Below are positions 1 through 13,500 of a stretch of 64,000 nt of DNA, piece by piece (position 1 is the first letter of the stretch; each line of letters opens with the position of its first letter). A model generated the notes under the pieces. That model was given only the letters and a program-made list of their open reading frames with translations, did not search any database and was not told the origin of the DNA. The stretch is from positions 17,189,823 through 17,253,822 of the forward strand of contig JAFMSR010000015.1 in assembly GCA_022818135.1 (NCBI GenBank), in the 5' to 3' direction. Source of the DNA: Saxidomus purpurata. Taxonomy: Eukaryota > Mollusca > Bivalvia > Venerida > Veneridae. The translations under genes were made by a program, and so were the position numbers.

Positions 1-820
1 TATTTTAAAATCCTTCAAAGCATAATAAAGTTATAGTCCGGACACAAATGTATGCATATATACAGGATTCCATTACCTATAAATTCTAAGTGTGACCTTG
101 ACCTTTGTGGTAGGGATGTGGGTCTTGTACGCGACACGTCGTCTTGATGTGCTAGACATTTGTGCCAAATTATTTTAAAATCCTTCAAAGCATGACAAAA
201 TTACAGTCCGGACACGAATGCGTGCATATATGCATATATAGAGGAATCCATTACCTTCAAACTCCAAGTGTGACCTTGACCTTTGAGGTAGGGACGTGGG
301 TCTTGCACGTGACACGTCGTCTTGATGTGCTAGACATTTGTGCCAAGTTATTTTAAAATCCTTCAATGCATGACAAAGTTACAGTCCGAACACGAATGTG
401 TGCATATATGCATATATAGAGGAATCCATTACCTTCAAACTCTAAGTATGACCTTGACCTTTGAGCTAGGGACGTGGGTCTTGCACGCGACACCTCGTCT
501 TGATGTGCTAGACATGTGTGCCTAGTTATTTTAAAATCCTTCAATGCATGACAAAGTTACAGTCCGGACACGAATGTGTGCATATATAGAGGATTCCATA
601 ACCTTCATACTCCAAGTGTGACCTTCACCTTTGAGGTAGGGATGTGGGTCTTGCAGCAGACCGTCCTCTTGATGTGCTAGACATGTGTGCCAAGTTATTT
701 TAAAATCCTTCAATGCATGACAGTGTTACAGTCCGGAACGAATTTGTAAGTGGGGACAAGAAGAATTTGGAAAAGTCGGCCAGTCGGTGCGGTTTTAATA
801 TACACCCTCCCGGGGCATAA
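1..820 (+). repeat. Tandem satellite array (about 170-178-bp monomer) and 3' end of its host element
   Basis: Successive monomers begin with 'tattttaaaatccttcaa' at about 1, 171, 349, 527 and 696. Each contains 'tgaccttgacctttgaggt' and ends near 'gatgtgctagacatttgtgc'. After the last partial monomer comes a unique tail (about 735-820) ending near 'cccggggcataaaaa'. The same monomers and the same kind of tail recur at 46455-47740, so this is the 3' part of a dispersed satellite-carrying element whose left end lies outside the window. Short open frames inside the monomers are repeat artefacts. The element class is not clear from sequence alone. Confidence 0.85.
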
Positions 821-2626
821 AAATAAATACACTTTCTCCGGGATATATGATTATGGATACAGAACACTAAAAAGCAAACAAGTACATGTATTGATTTTCT
901 TTCAGTAAAAAAGATTGAGGTCGCTACCAAACAATTTTGTTACGTCACACAATATTACGTCACACGATATTGTAGGGCGTGAGAAATGTCAATCAACATG
1001 CCATGATACAAATCAGATAGAGTAACTGTTGGCTCGAATGATTACGTCATTTCTCATGCCATAGCCTCCTCGAAATAACATAATTATTCTCGCCAACAGT
1101 ACTCTATCTAATACATGGACAAGGTTGTACCTGTTGCAAAATATACTGATCAACATTCCTTACAAATCAAAGAGAACCACAAAAAATGTGGGGAAACTAT
1201 TACTTATGATATATTAAAATATAGACCATTAAAAATTGATCATTATGACTGCCTTTGAAAGTGCATATATTAGTGCGGTATGCCTCACATTGCATAATCA
1301 TTAGTATTGTTTAACAGAAGTATCTGCATATCCAGATCTTGACGTCATATTACAACATCAATATAGAGGCGTAGAGAACATTCAAATATTTTTTGGACTA
1401 TTTTATTTAGATTAAACTACTGCAGTACTTCAGGCTGAAAAAAGAAAACAGTACATGTACCTGTGAGTTTGTATAAAATCAGATAAAAGAAATATGTTTT
1501 ATTTAAAGAAAAGGAAACACAATGTTCATTTGTATATAATGTTGTGATCAATAAATGATGGAGGTTTCCATCGGGTCACTGGTGGAAGCACAATTTTTTT
1601 TAGAGAATTATGACACTACCAGTAAACACACACTTCAACTGTATAGGAACCTCTTCATAAAAGTTTTACTAACTGTTTATGTTTGGTAAATCATATCTCC
1701 ACCAAGCTTTAGATTGTCCCTTGTTTTCCATAATTATTACCCATGGAATTGCTGAAATTTCACTAAAATTGTGCTGTCTACCCTCTAACTGCAGTAGCTC
1801 TATAATAATAAACACCCAAAGTAGTCGGAATGAGGATTGGCACATGTATCTCTGCCAAGTTTGATAACCAAACATATTGCTCAAGGCACTCTGGAGTTAC
1901 TGCCCTTGAAGTGACAAAAAAAATTTCCAAAATTTCTCTGTCTTCATTATCTTAGATATATTATGTCCAATCTTTTCCAAACTTAGTCACTATACTTATG
2001 TGCATGATACTGTAAATTAGTTGATTAAGTGTTTCAGTTACCATTGCTGTTTACTATAAACACAATGTGAGTTTGTTGCAAGTTTGGTAGTTTTGTGAAG
2101 GGCATCTTCTGAACCAGGAATGTAGAGTGTATATTCTACGTTCCTGTCTGAACCAATGAAGTGTGCTTATAAAGGCTAAATGATTTCTATTACACATTTT
2201 CTTTAAATTACTTTGTAACTACATAGGCCCCAGTTTTCTCTAGGGCTAAAAACATGAACTTTTGTTTTGGATATTATTTATGTTTAGTTATCATTTCATG
2301 ATGAAATGTTACTGTGTATATGTATCTGCTTTTAAGACTACATTGTAAAACATTTTAAATAATGCTAAACTTCAAACTTCATTGTAATATTGGTTCTTTG
2401 TAAGTCTTCTATTTATGTATATGTGTTAAATGGTAAATAAATTTATATTGATGTCTAAAATCTTCATTTTTGTACTTCTGTAAAAAAGGATACTGGTAAC
2501 TCTTCTGTATTAGCAACCAGTGCAGATCATGATCGACTTGTCTTAAGTTAGGGCAGTGTCAAAATGCTCCGTAGAATGATTGCATCTGTCCAGTATCATT
2601 TGATTTATTAAAACATGTTTAGTTTA
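821..2626. other. Intergenic, no gene seen
   Basis: No convincing coding exon. It holds a small inverted-repeat element at 1015-1109 (see separate entry) and, at about 1670-1920, a diverged monomer related to the 155-bp repeat at 3590-4020 (shared text 'aagtttgataaccaaa'). AATAAA at about 2436 has no recognisable upstream gene. Confidence 0.5.
1015..1109. repeat. Small hairpin/MITE-like element
   Basis: The left arm 'agatagagtaactgttggc' is mirrored by the right arm 'gccaacagtactctatct', about 19-bp inverted repeats around a roughly 57-bp centre. No coding capacity. Resembles a short non-autonomous inverted-repeat element. Confidence 0.55.
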
Positions 2627-2816
2627 GTTTATACTAATTTATTTTAGCTTGATTGTGAAGAAAGCTTGTAGCTTATCGAGTCACTCTCGAGTCCGCTTCC
2701 TGGAAAAACCAGTACTGGTGTCATATGAGGAAGTACGGTCGTGAACCCAGTGGGGCTCGAACCCGCAAACTCCACGATGAGTGGTCGACAACTTAACCTC
2801 TACACCACTGCTCATG
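2627..2816 (-). mobile_element. tRNA-derived SINE
   Basis: On the minus strand the element starts with a tRNA-like head in which a B-box-like 'gggttcgagcccc' is visible, preceded by 'gtggtgtagaggttaa', which resembles an A-box region. A second copy of the same element, with target-site duplications, sits in an intron of gene C at 42060-42240, which supports mobility. Confidence 0.75.
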
Positions 2817-2985
2817 TTTCTTACAAGAAGTGTGACTATGTCATTATATTTCCAGTTTAAGTAATAAGGAAATATTTCTACCTACAAATGACATGCAGAG
2901 AAAAAGACATTTTGACACTACCAGTATATATTTGCCATGTTCTTTACCATTCTAATTGACAGGACAGCTTTGAAGAAGTATCACG

Positions 2986-3174
2986 CACAGACACTTGGGT
3001 TCAGGAGAGCGATTCTGGCCCAATTGTGTCTATCTTGTTTTGTTTTTTTCATATTCACATACTATAAGAACTCAGTATACACACTGAAGTTCTTATAGTA
3101 TGTGAATATGAAAAAAACAAAACAAGATAGACACAATTGGGCCAGAATCACTCTCCTGAACCCAAGTGTCTGTG
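2986..3174. repeat. Long near-perfect hairpin (about 90-bp arms)
   Basis: The left arm from 'cacagacacttgggttcagg' is repeated in reverse complement up to 'cctgaacccaagtgtctgtg', with one obvious mismatch and a six-base loop (TCAGT-ATACAC-ACTGA). Nearly the same text 'gtatcacg' lies just outside both ends, which could be a target duplication. Transcription across it would give a strong hairpin RNA. Confidence 0.85.
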
Positions 3175-3589
3175 GTATCACGTACAGTTTAGATGATTAG
3201 ACCGGCATAGTCTAATACATTGGCTGAACCTTGTTGCCAAAATATGAGTTCGTTTGCATAAACAAAGTACAAATAAAGTCCTCAGTCTGATAATAAACTC
3301 TTTTAAACATACATGTATATAATGTTTGTTTACGTTTCTATCTTTGCATGTATCAATTCAGCGTCAATGTTTGTAATTGTGCTTATTAGGTCCACCAACC
3401 TCGTTCGAGGTATAGTCGGTACGACCCGTTCAGCGTCAATACGATATTACACATATATTTATAGAGTAAAATAAAATTGATTTACATCGTTTATAAAGGA
3501 CATCGTGAGTTTTAGTACACGTAGTTGAGAAATGAAATATTGCTGATTTCTTTAAAGGCATATGGGAACACCCGCGGCGGGCAGGCAGC
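3175..3589. other. Intergenic, no gene seen
   Basis: Unassigned AT-rich sequence. The piece around 3525-3560 ('gagaaatgaaatattgctga') resembles 17058-17100, so it is at least partly dispersed repeat. Confidence 0.45.
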
Positions 3590-4030
3590 GTCCACACTTT
3601 GTCCGCTCTCTAAGTCGAACAGTTTTCATCTGATCTACATCAAACTTGCTGAACATGTTTGTGGGCATTATGTCTCGGCAAAGTTCGATAACCAACCAAA
3701 TCGACCTAGGCACTTTTGGATTATGGCCCTTGAATTATGCAAAATTAGCCTTGTCCGCTCTCTAAGTCAAACAGTTTTCATCCGATCTTCACCAAACTCG
3801 GCTAAAATATTTGTGGGTATAATACCTTGGCTAAGTTTGATAACCAGCCAAATCGCCCAAGGCGCTTTTTGGTTATGGCCCTTGAATTATACAAAATTGG
3901 CCAAATTAGCCTTGTCCGCTCTCTCAGAGTTTTCATCCGATTTTCACAAAATTTGGAGAAAATATTTGTGGGAATAATGTCTATGCAAATTTTGATCACA
4001 AGCAAAATCGCTCGAGACACATAGACCACA
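3590..4030 (+). repeat. Tandem repeat, about 155-bp monomer, three copies
   Basis: Monomers start with 'tccgctctctaagtc' or a variant at about 3600, 3756 and 3916. Each contains 'gttttcatc', 'tttgataacca' and 'atggcccttgaatta'. A truncated copy of the array lies at the equivalent position upstream of gene C (33725-33960). The apparent 150-codon open frame across it (3525-3977) follows the repeat period and is not taken as a gene. Confidence 0.8.
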
Positions 4031-4496
4031 GACTGGAAGAAAGTAAAGCACTCTTTGTTGACAGATGATCTTTATTCACAAGTGTTTCCACAATCGATAA
4101 ACAGTGCATAGTTTTTCCCTCATAGGGTGGTCTTTATTCAGAGGTGGTTTTCAACACTGATAAATCAGTCGAATTTTTGTGAAAAGGTAACGTCCTTAGC
4201 CTATAGACCTCACACCATAGTGTGAAAGAGGGGCAAACCTTCCTAGGATATTACACAAAACTATCACAAAAATTGACTTAAGTCCGCATCAAGGACCCAT
4301 TAATACCATGAAGAGTCCGTTATTGTCATTGGATCTCTCTACATTCTTTAACCTTTTCTAAACTTCCTGAATTATTAAAGGTCAAAGAGTAAAGATAAGA
4401 GACTCAATGCAATTTGTATCTTACTGGCCTACATTAAAATGTACAACTAAGATAATAATTTAAAGCCTAATATTTCACCAGAGACTAACATACACG
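4031..4496 (+). promoter_or_regulatory. Conserved 5' flank/probable promoter and 5' UTR of gene A
   Basis: This block is conserved upstream of all three paralogues (about 18684-19700 before B, allowing for an insertion, and 33970-34455 before C). Shared landmarks are 'gtccttagcctatagacctc', 'ctctctacattct' and 'gattaaaggtcaaagagtaaa' close to the start codon. No clear TATA box can be singled out in this AT-rich sequence. Promoter function is inferred from position and conservation. Confidence 0.45.
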
Positions 4497-4526
4497 ATGA
4501 AAACCATTGGTGTTATGCTGGTGTTG
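4497..4526 (+). CDS. Gene A exon 1 (start codon, signal-peptide start)
   Basis: ATG followed by ten codons (MKTIGVMLVL) and a donor GTGAGT. Copies at 19701 (B) and 34456 (C) have the same length, near-identical residues and donor GTAAGT, which argues strongly for this start. Confidence 0.75.
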
Positions 4527-7500
4527 GTGAGTCGGTTTTGCGTTGTAAAATTACTTAAGATTATATCAATAATTTGCTTTCATATTCAAACAATATTTCT
4601 TTGAAACTTTTCGGTCTATTAAAAGGAACTTCACCAGTATTGTCCTAAGTAGCAATATACATTGTACATGTAATCTTTCACTCTCTTGGACAGATTAAAA
4701 ATAGAAAATTTTGACTGAATGACTTATTTCACGATAACTCGGTGGACTGTAATCAGGATGGGTCTGTATCATTTGAAATGTTATCCATCAAATGTAAACT
4801 TAAACTTTTATCTTTTTCTTTCAGTATTTATATAATCACTCAGAACAACAGTTAAACAAAATAAGTTACTACTACAAACGTACAGCATTAGACACATGAA
4901 TATATGTATATACTTTTCAAAAATGACTAAATTTCGTTAAGAACTTCAGTGTATGGCATTCAACATTTTCCGTAAGTTTTCATGAAAGAATAACTAAAAA
5001 CAATATGTATTACATAATAGTATCAACGCATATATTTCAACGTAAGAACAAAATTTGTGTTGAGTCAAGCTAGCCATAAAACAACAGTATTAGACGTCGC
5101 AATAAACTTGTTGTTATATTTAAGTGTGTTTTCTCATTTCGTCTATATGGTAAAATTATACTGAGAAATAATAAAATATACTAAAACATTTCAGAGCTAA
5201 AGGCTAAATGTCACTGTAGCTTTATAAAGCAACTTTAAAAAATGAAAACAAACAATAAAACAATATTGCATGTATGGTCAAGTCAGCTAACAAGAAAGCG
5301 AAAGGTGCTAGACTGACGCTATCCAGAACAACTGATCGATCTTTACATAAAGACCGCTAAAGTATAGCTAAACATACTTTCATTTAATGATATTACGACT
5401 TTGATATTTTGCTTTTCAGGCTTCAGTTCAGTATGTTCGACTGATGAAAGGGAAAAGTAAGTGCAAAAATAACGAATCAGCAGAACATTTTACAAGAATA
5501 ACTTAAATTGCCTAGCTTCAACCGATTCAAAACCGTACATTACTTGTGTTTGACAAAATCTTAAGTGGTTAAAGAAGCATTGTACACCTTGATCACCTTC
5601 GTAAACACAGTTGAAATTAATCTATATATCTGGTCTACGTGGATCAAGTAACGATTACTTAAATCAAAACTGTTTATGATATAGATAATTACTGGCCACA
5701 TGTTGTTATCAGCAATCAGAGGAATTAGCCATGGTTTATTTTATAGCTGTTAACTACTCTGGCCATTTCGCCTTTTACTAGTCTGATAAAACTGCCCCAG
5801 TGTACAAAGCAAAATCATATAAAATAGACTGGAACTAGTGCATGAAATATAGTATATAGAAAAAAACAACATAAATTTTATCAGACTTGTGACTAGTCTA
5901 ATTTATTTCGTAATCGAGTTTGTATCGAGCTATCCGATTGGCTGCCGCTTGATGTGTCAAACGGCAGCCAGTCGGATAGCTCGACACTAATTCGATGACG
6001 TCATAGATTTCTGTCAAGTTAGTTTTCCGCGGTAATGGTTATATACTGAGAAATAAACAAATCAAATGTAAAATATCGAGCACCTCATCGATGTAGACTA
6101 AATAAAAAGCGTTGTCGTGAACTGAAATTTCGGTCATATGACAATAGTCGGTACCGAGAGTAAACAAACCCAATCAGTCTGTGAAATTTAATCAACGATT
6201 TGCATGCTTGTGCCCTGGATTTAAGTCCACGACAGCGCTTTTCATTTAGTCTACAGGAGTGCTAGATCTACCAAAAAATACGGTGGTCTATGGTAATATG
6301 ACCGAAATAAGGTTGAAACGGTCGTTGAAACCCATACAACTAGTCTACAACGATTTGTGTTTTTAAGTTAGGCAGTCAAATGTCACAAAAGAGTACTCAA
6401 ACTTATGTTTTACCTATGAAATAACTGTGCAATGTATGGATGTCAGCAACTGATAGATTACATATTAGGCCTACTAGACTTTTTTCAATTTGTAGATAAC
6501 ATTGGGACAGATTTCTACTTTGGTATGATAGAAACCAGTCCTTACTATACTCCTGAAAATATTTTTATCGACATTGCATCTGAGGATGAAGGAATTTTCA
6601 ATTTACAAGTTCCATATCTGAGCATAAATCGTACGAAAACACTAATCAAAGGTCCGAATGCATTAAAAGTGAGTGGAAAGCTAATACGAACAGGAACGTT
6701 TACCGGTAACCGCGGGATATACATAAAAACAAATGTCCCTGTAGCCGTGTATGTAACATACAAAGTACAAATCACTATGGATACATTCATGGCATTTCCA
6801 CTTTCTTCGTTGGGAACTGATTACATGGTTGCATCCTACACGCCTTATTTATCGCACTGGTCTGAATTTATGGTGGTTGGCGTGATCGACAATACACTGG
6901 TACGTCTTACATATAAAAATAACACGGAATCTTTGCATACATTGAACAGTTTAGACGTTTATCAAATTGCTGACCACACCGACCTATCGGGTATAAAGAT
7001 ATCTGCCAACAAACGTATTTCTGTTATATCAGGAGCATCATGCTCTATGATTCCTGTTAATTCAGGCAACTGTGATTTTTTAATTTCGCAGATGGTACCG
7101 TATGAGTTTTGGACAAATTCATTCATTGTTCCACATCTAGAACCAAAGAGAGAATTCATTTTAAGAGCCATGTGGCTAGATCCTACTAATTATTGCATAA
7201 AAACTGATACTAACTCGTTCTGCAATCAAACAATTTCAACTAGTGATGTTACATACCCTACAAAAGACTCGTCTGCTGTTATAACGTCAGATTCTTCCTT
7301 AAGTGTAGCACAGTACAATGTGGAGGATAACGACGGTGATCCGTTCATGATGTCCATACCAGGCATCAACAATTACATGAACCGTTATAACTTTGTAATT
7401 TCAACCGCCTACTCCTCGGCAAACAATTACATCTGCATAATTATACCGACATCTAAAGCACATGGTCTACTACTGGATGGCTTACCGTTCACAGCAACAC

Positions 7501-10500
7501 ACAATAACAGTGTACCGGACCCCTTCTCGAACTACACAATTCTCTATACAACAGTCAACGTTGGCTATCACGAACTTGCACACAATGATAGCAGTGTAAA
7601 TTTTGGAGCTTTGGCATATGGTTTAGGCAATCAGAACGGTTATGGCTTCCCACTCGGCTTTGGATTCCACGGAGGTACAAATATGTAATGACTTTATATG
7701 GCTTTTCAAATTATGATTTAGTTAATAAATGAACTGTTCATTTTATTTTATAAATTAAATCTTAAGTTTAAAGTCATTTTATTTAATCTATTGTATTTAC
7801 TGCCTATTCAAGTATTTTTAGGTTTTAGATCCAAAGAATATATATACAAATGTATGTATGATGTCCATACCAGACAACAGAAATTTTTACTGATTTCACT
7901 CGCTTAAGGTATTGCCTAGAACTTCATTCGCCAAAATCACTAAACGGTTTATATTTTCTATTGTATGTAGAAAGTAGGTAAACCTCTGCATTTTTTAAAA
8001 GGTCTTTAAAACTCTAAACAAATAAAACAAAACAAATGATGGTGCTTACGATTACAAATAGAAATAGGACATTAAATATAGTGATTTATTATATACTTTC
8101 ATATTGCCCCGTTCACTTTGCCTTAGAGAGTTCGTTCCGTAAAATTGACGTCAACGTTTCTCCTTATAAATGACGTCACATATAAACAACAATATTGAAT
8201 CGAGTCTATTATTACGCAATAAAGTAAATGTACATGGTAAAATAGTACGCTAGTTGTCTGAGAATTTCAAGATTCATTTATTGTTTTTTGCTTAAGGAAT
8301 ATCATTTTGTTCATATTCAATATGAAAGTATATAATAAAAAGGTTATTGAACTTGTATGGCGAAATATTACTTGGAACTCGTTGATTTGGCGGGAACAAC
8401 TCGCAAGCTCGTTGTTCCCGCCAAATCAACTCGTTCCAAGTAATATATCGCCATACAAGTTCAATAACCTATAATACAATCACATACCTATCACCAAGCT
8501 TCCAGCTAAGACCAGCCCCTTATACCAAAACGTTTCGTTGCCTTTTATAAATCATTCCCTGCTTAAGGGAACCGTATTTCAGATTATGTTCTTACATGGA
8601 ATGTGATAGAATGATATGCCACAACCATACAACAATGGTCATAAAACTTAAACAAATAATGTTTTTGGAAATCTATGACACGGTGTTCTCAAGCAGAGGA
8701 ACGGTGTGTATAATGCAAAGAGTTTTAGAGTGTATGGTGTTACCATTAGCTGGTGAATGCAATTGTGGTTTATGTCAGGTGTTACCTTAATATGGACATC
8801 AATAACTTTTCCGAATGTGTGTATAATAAATTTAACTATTTATATAATTTTGAGTCTTAAATTATGTATTGACCAAAAGTTTACATTTTGTATCACTAAA
8901 TGTATTTAAAGTATCTCTGGTCTTTTTTCAGATGGGTCCTCTATGACTGACCAAATAACAACTCCCCCTTACACAACAAATGGTAATTTCTGAATAACTA
9001 GAAAAATCTGGCTCTTTGTATTTTGACAGGAGTAATTACCACCTTATCTTAATTTAGACTTTAAGGAATAACAAGAAGTACAGGTAAAACTTGATTATTT
9101 CTTTTCTATGACAACATTAAAGTCAAATTTAGATTTTATTCTACAGTGATTTCATATAAACACATGACGTATCACTTAATGGAATTTCAAAATATGTCAT
9201 GGTCTTTTGTTTCCAGCTGGGTCCTCTATGACCAACCAAACAACAGCCCCGCTTCCTTATTCCTTAAATTTAAATCAAATCCAATGGTCCTGCGCAGTGT
9301 ATTGTTGAAGAGCGTTTCATTCTTATTGTCATGATTTTTATGCTAGAATAGCGTTAACAAGCTTTTTTCCTGTTGCAACACCTGCAGGAACCCTCGGGAT
9401 ATGTTGGTACCCAATCGGGCACACACCATCTCTCATGATACTGCAGATGTTATAACACGAAAAACCGTTCGTTAACCCTATAAAAAAAACATTTTCAATT
9501 ATCATTTCGTTTCTATCAATATAAAGTCAAATTTAGATTGTAAGATAAATAATTCAAGGCATTACCATTAATCGGCTTACTTTTGTATAATCAAAGGACT
9601 GGAAGTGCTGGAGGGTCGATTGTCTCTGAACACATGTGTAAATATCAGGGCAACCCATGCATGAGTAAAGTTATCAACAAACTGGAGACACAAATGTCCA
9701 CAGAGTTTGACCTTTAACCATATGTGTAAACTTTACTTTTGATAGGAACCCATGTGCTTACCTTTTGCATTCAGTGACTACATGTATGTTCAACTACCCT
9801 ATAAAATATCATAGCTGTGAATGGTAACTGAGAAGTGGGTTTTACAAACCTGAACTGAAAATTCAAAGTTTGCACAACTTTTGATGTCATTCAAAAGTTA
9901 TGGGAATTGCCCATAGGGTTGAGTGTATTGTGTCAATAATACAAAATAAATTCCTATCCTAAATTGTAGGCAAAAACTGAACAATGAGCAAGATCAAAGA
10001 AGACACAGAGTAAATTAATAACTGAACAAGAAAAACAGTGATACAAAGTATCACAGCGGGCCCACAAACAAAACTGACATGTAAATATTCTAGAAATTGG
10101 TGATGATTGATGTTGAGGCATGGCCCGAAAAGAACCCAAGGAAACCAATTCTGGTTGTACAAGCAAAACCTGACACGACTACTGACTGAACTTTACTGTT
10201 ATCGAATAATATGTATACAGTATGTCTTATTAACATTATCCTTATAAGTTTGACATGAATGAAGTTTTCTATGATTATTTGCTGTAAAACATTTAAAATG
10301 GTTTAAAGTCTTAAAATTATAAGTAAAACAGAAGAAAAATGTAAAAAAAAACTGTATTAAATGGGTTTCGAACTCGCGTCCGCCGCAGTAAGTCAGCGTA
10401 AATTCAATTTCCAGCATCTCTACCAACTGCTCTATGTCCGCCGAATACACAGTTATTGGTAAAAAACGAGTTGTCATAAATTTGTATGTCCAAGTCGTTC

Positions 10501-13500
10501 GTTCGCGCATTAATAGTATTTACGATTAATTACACATTTAAAGAACAATAACGAAATAATATTATTCTATTCTGAAATGTTTTTAAATTATTTAGATTTA
10601 TTACTATATAATTTTGAAAACAGAAATCGCTATAATGCCTAACAACTGTTTATATGGAACTACTTGTTTGTATGTTGTGCGTTCGGCCGTAAGGGCGATA
10701 TACTCTGTTAACTTTAGGTCGATTTTAACAATCGACCCAAAAAATAATGCTTTTTACATATATCTATTGGTCACAAATAGTACATTTCATTTTAAAGGAC
10801 TGTATTAAGTTTTTTGTATACTGGGCTTACTTGAATATCTAATCATAGTTCAATGTATTTTGCAGATGGATCAGTGATATGTTTTGACTGTGAAGAGATG
10901 TTTCACATTGAGCTTTGTGAAACTGTGAAAATGTGCTCAAAGGGAGAGGTATATTTTTCATATACAAGTATACTCAAAAGGACAAACAAAACTATTCTTT
11001 TCCAAATAAGATGACATTCAAAGAACCGTTAAATATCGTCACATGATTAAAAGGCTGATTTCAGTCGTCATTTTAAATATATATATGTATAAAAATATTG
11101 ATAGAACAAAAATGTATGTTTCGGGTCTAATTTCCAAAAAAATGAAAGTCGGTCGGCAGTTGTTTTTATTTGTTTACTTATTTCGCCCCGTTTTACTCGT
11201 TGGCCTTTTTCGTCATTTTCTTATAAAAAAAGGTTTGAAGTCGGCAGTAGAAAGTTAAGGTCGATCGATATAGAGGATAAGTGTTGGTGATCACGTTAAA
11301 ATTTCACCGAGTGGGCACCAAAAGTGATATTTTCACGAGTGGCACAGCCACGAGTAAAATAACAACGTTTGGTGTTCACGAGTGAAATTAACGTGATATT
11401 ACTCCGATACCAACAATGTTTCTGTTTATTTTATGGTTAAAACTCTACTTAAATTGAGTTTGTTTCTATAAAATATCGAAAATCGCGGGGAAACGTCATA
11501 AAAATACATAGCACAAATGACGTCATTTTAACGACGTCATCGTCGCATGGTTTCCAGCATTAATTACGCTCGGTATACTTTTTGACGTAAATCCGGGTTA
11601 AAGATTGCAAAAACAGTGGAAAATAAAAATGGTAATCCACTATTTCAAAACTGTGGATTATCACTGGAAAACATTAAATAAAACGAGATATTGCACCAAA
11701 ACTAACAATTATCCTCTATATATTCTTTTCTCTTGATATGATTATATTTTATGAATCAGCTGTCCACCCCTTCGATTCGGAAGCTTCTGTCTGCTTTCTT
11801 ATTCATTTCTCAAAAAAAATTCACACTTATACTAAGTAATATTTAAAGGCTAAATGGAGAAATTTATACAATATAGAAACCCAAAGGAGGGAGCGCTAGC
11901 GACCGACTGGGTTTCTATGTTGTATAAATTTCTCTATTTTAGCCTCTGACTGACTCAGTGTTTGCCCTACATTAAGTCTTCATTTACTACATTTTATGAC
12001 GTCATGCGCAAACAGGTCTATATAGAGTATCGCTCTACCAAGATAGCGTGATACATAGAACTATCTATCAGAAGATTATGGCAAATAGACAGGGAGCATT
12101 TTAAAATTTTAGATGTTTTCATTGGACAAAAATGTAGGGCAAACAATAAATCATTGAAGTTCAGCTTAATTACATCTTCAGGTCTGCTTTCTCGAACATT
12201 ACATGAAGCATGGCAGGAAAGTATTCAGGTCCGGATGTTTATCGCAAGAGGTAAGTATTTAAAAAAAATAATGTTCCTGCAATCGTGAGTATGCGTTCAT
12301 GTGTACATGTATATGATAGAGTGAATAATAGGTGTAGCACCAAAACTAAATTAGTATGTTTCAATTGAGTCAAGTCATGGTGTGTACAGACTTTTCGTTT
12401 ACACTACCTTACGTCTTCTATGGAATACAAATGTCCTGTTTGAACTTATTCTAAATCACCTTAATACATGAAGAACGGTAAAGTTCCGCTATTGAGACCA
12501 CTCGATATTAAGACAGGCCTCAATACTAAGACTAAATATTTCGTGGGAAAATGGTAAATTTCAAAGTAAAAAAGGTCTTAATAGTAAAAGAAATTCAGTA
12601 ACAAAGCAACTTTCGCCAGTCCGAAAGGTAGTCTTATAAAGGAACTCTCCTTTTTTGTTTTTGTTGTTGTTGTATTAAAGTTTAGTGGTTAGTATTCAGA
12701 TGGATAGACTCAAAATATGTCCGCCTTCGTGCTCGAGTGGTAAGAGTCGCTGACTTGCAATCACTGTAACCTCTCATAGATTCCATAGATTCAGTTTCGA
12801 GCTCTGCTGCATTTTCGTTATCTTAAGCATCGTCTCTTAACTATTGAATTTGATTTTTATAATCTCAATCAGGTTTGTCCGAACAACAATGCAAGTAATG
12901 TTCACGATCCAAACAGCTGTACAGAGTGCTGCTCGGAGAGTTATTGCAATCACAAGGGCTGTGGAGAGGCAGGTAAACTGTTTACTTTATATTACTTTCT
13001 CATTACAAAAGGTATTTAATCCTCGATGCTGGACTGAACGATTGGAATAATTTCAATAACTATGTTTTACATATTTGTATTATATAATGTAATACATTGT
13101 TGATTTAACATATTTTAAGGCGATGCATACATGGTAGAAATGTTACTTGTTTAAATATGCTTTATTCGCATTTCAATACAGTGGTTTCTTCCTTCCACAT
13201 ATACTATTCGAATTTCAGCTTTCATGAGGTTGATTTCTTGCATCAGTGGGGACATTTTGCCTTTTATCAATGTGACCAAAGATATCAAGTGTGTAAAGGA
13301 CCTTTTCACGCTCAATCAATCTTCTGTGTTATATGAAACATGATTGCAAAAGTCTTTCTAACTTCTGGAACAAAATAGAAAGGCATACGTTTCTTTTCAT
13401 TTTGTTTCATTTTGGTGTTGTTGTACAGGTTTGCCAGCAAGAGACCTTCGTGGACCACTGTGCTATAATTGTAGGTACGTTTATTCGCCAGACGAATGTG

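Noticed and set aside
162..544. Repeated 60-65-codon open frames on both strands in 1-740 and 46860-47240
   Set aside because: They recur with the 170-178-bp satellite period on both strands and carry no domain; they are products of the repeat.
1..740. Possible CRISPR-like array
   Set aside because: The units are 170-178-bp head-to-tail satellites without unique spacers, in spliced animal DNA.
3525..3977. 150-codon open frame
   Set aside because: It follows a 155-bp tandem repeat; the same peptide pattern recurs each monomer and at 33670-33861.
6432..6495. ATG at 6432 as the start of gene A's large exon
   Set aside because: It lies upstream of a clear acceptor (AG at 6494-6495) that is conserved in all three copies, and the extra residues have no counterpart in B or C.
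12844..13050. Open frame overlapping the third cysteine-rich exon, also at 30386-30595
   Set aside because: It is a different frame of the exon that encodes the CxxCC-x4-CN end; only the phase-0 reading gives the conserved cysteine pattern.
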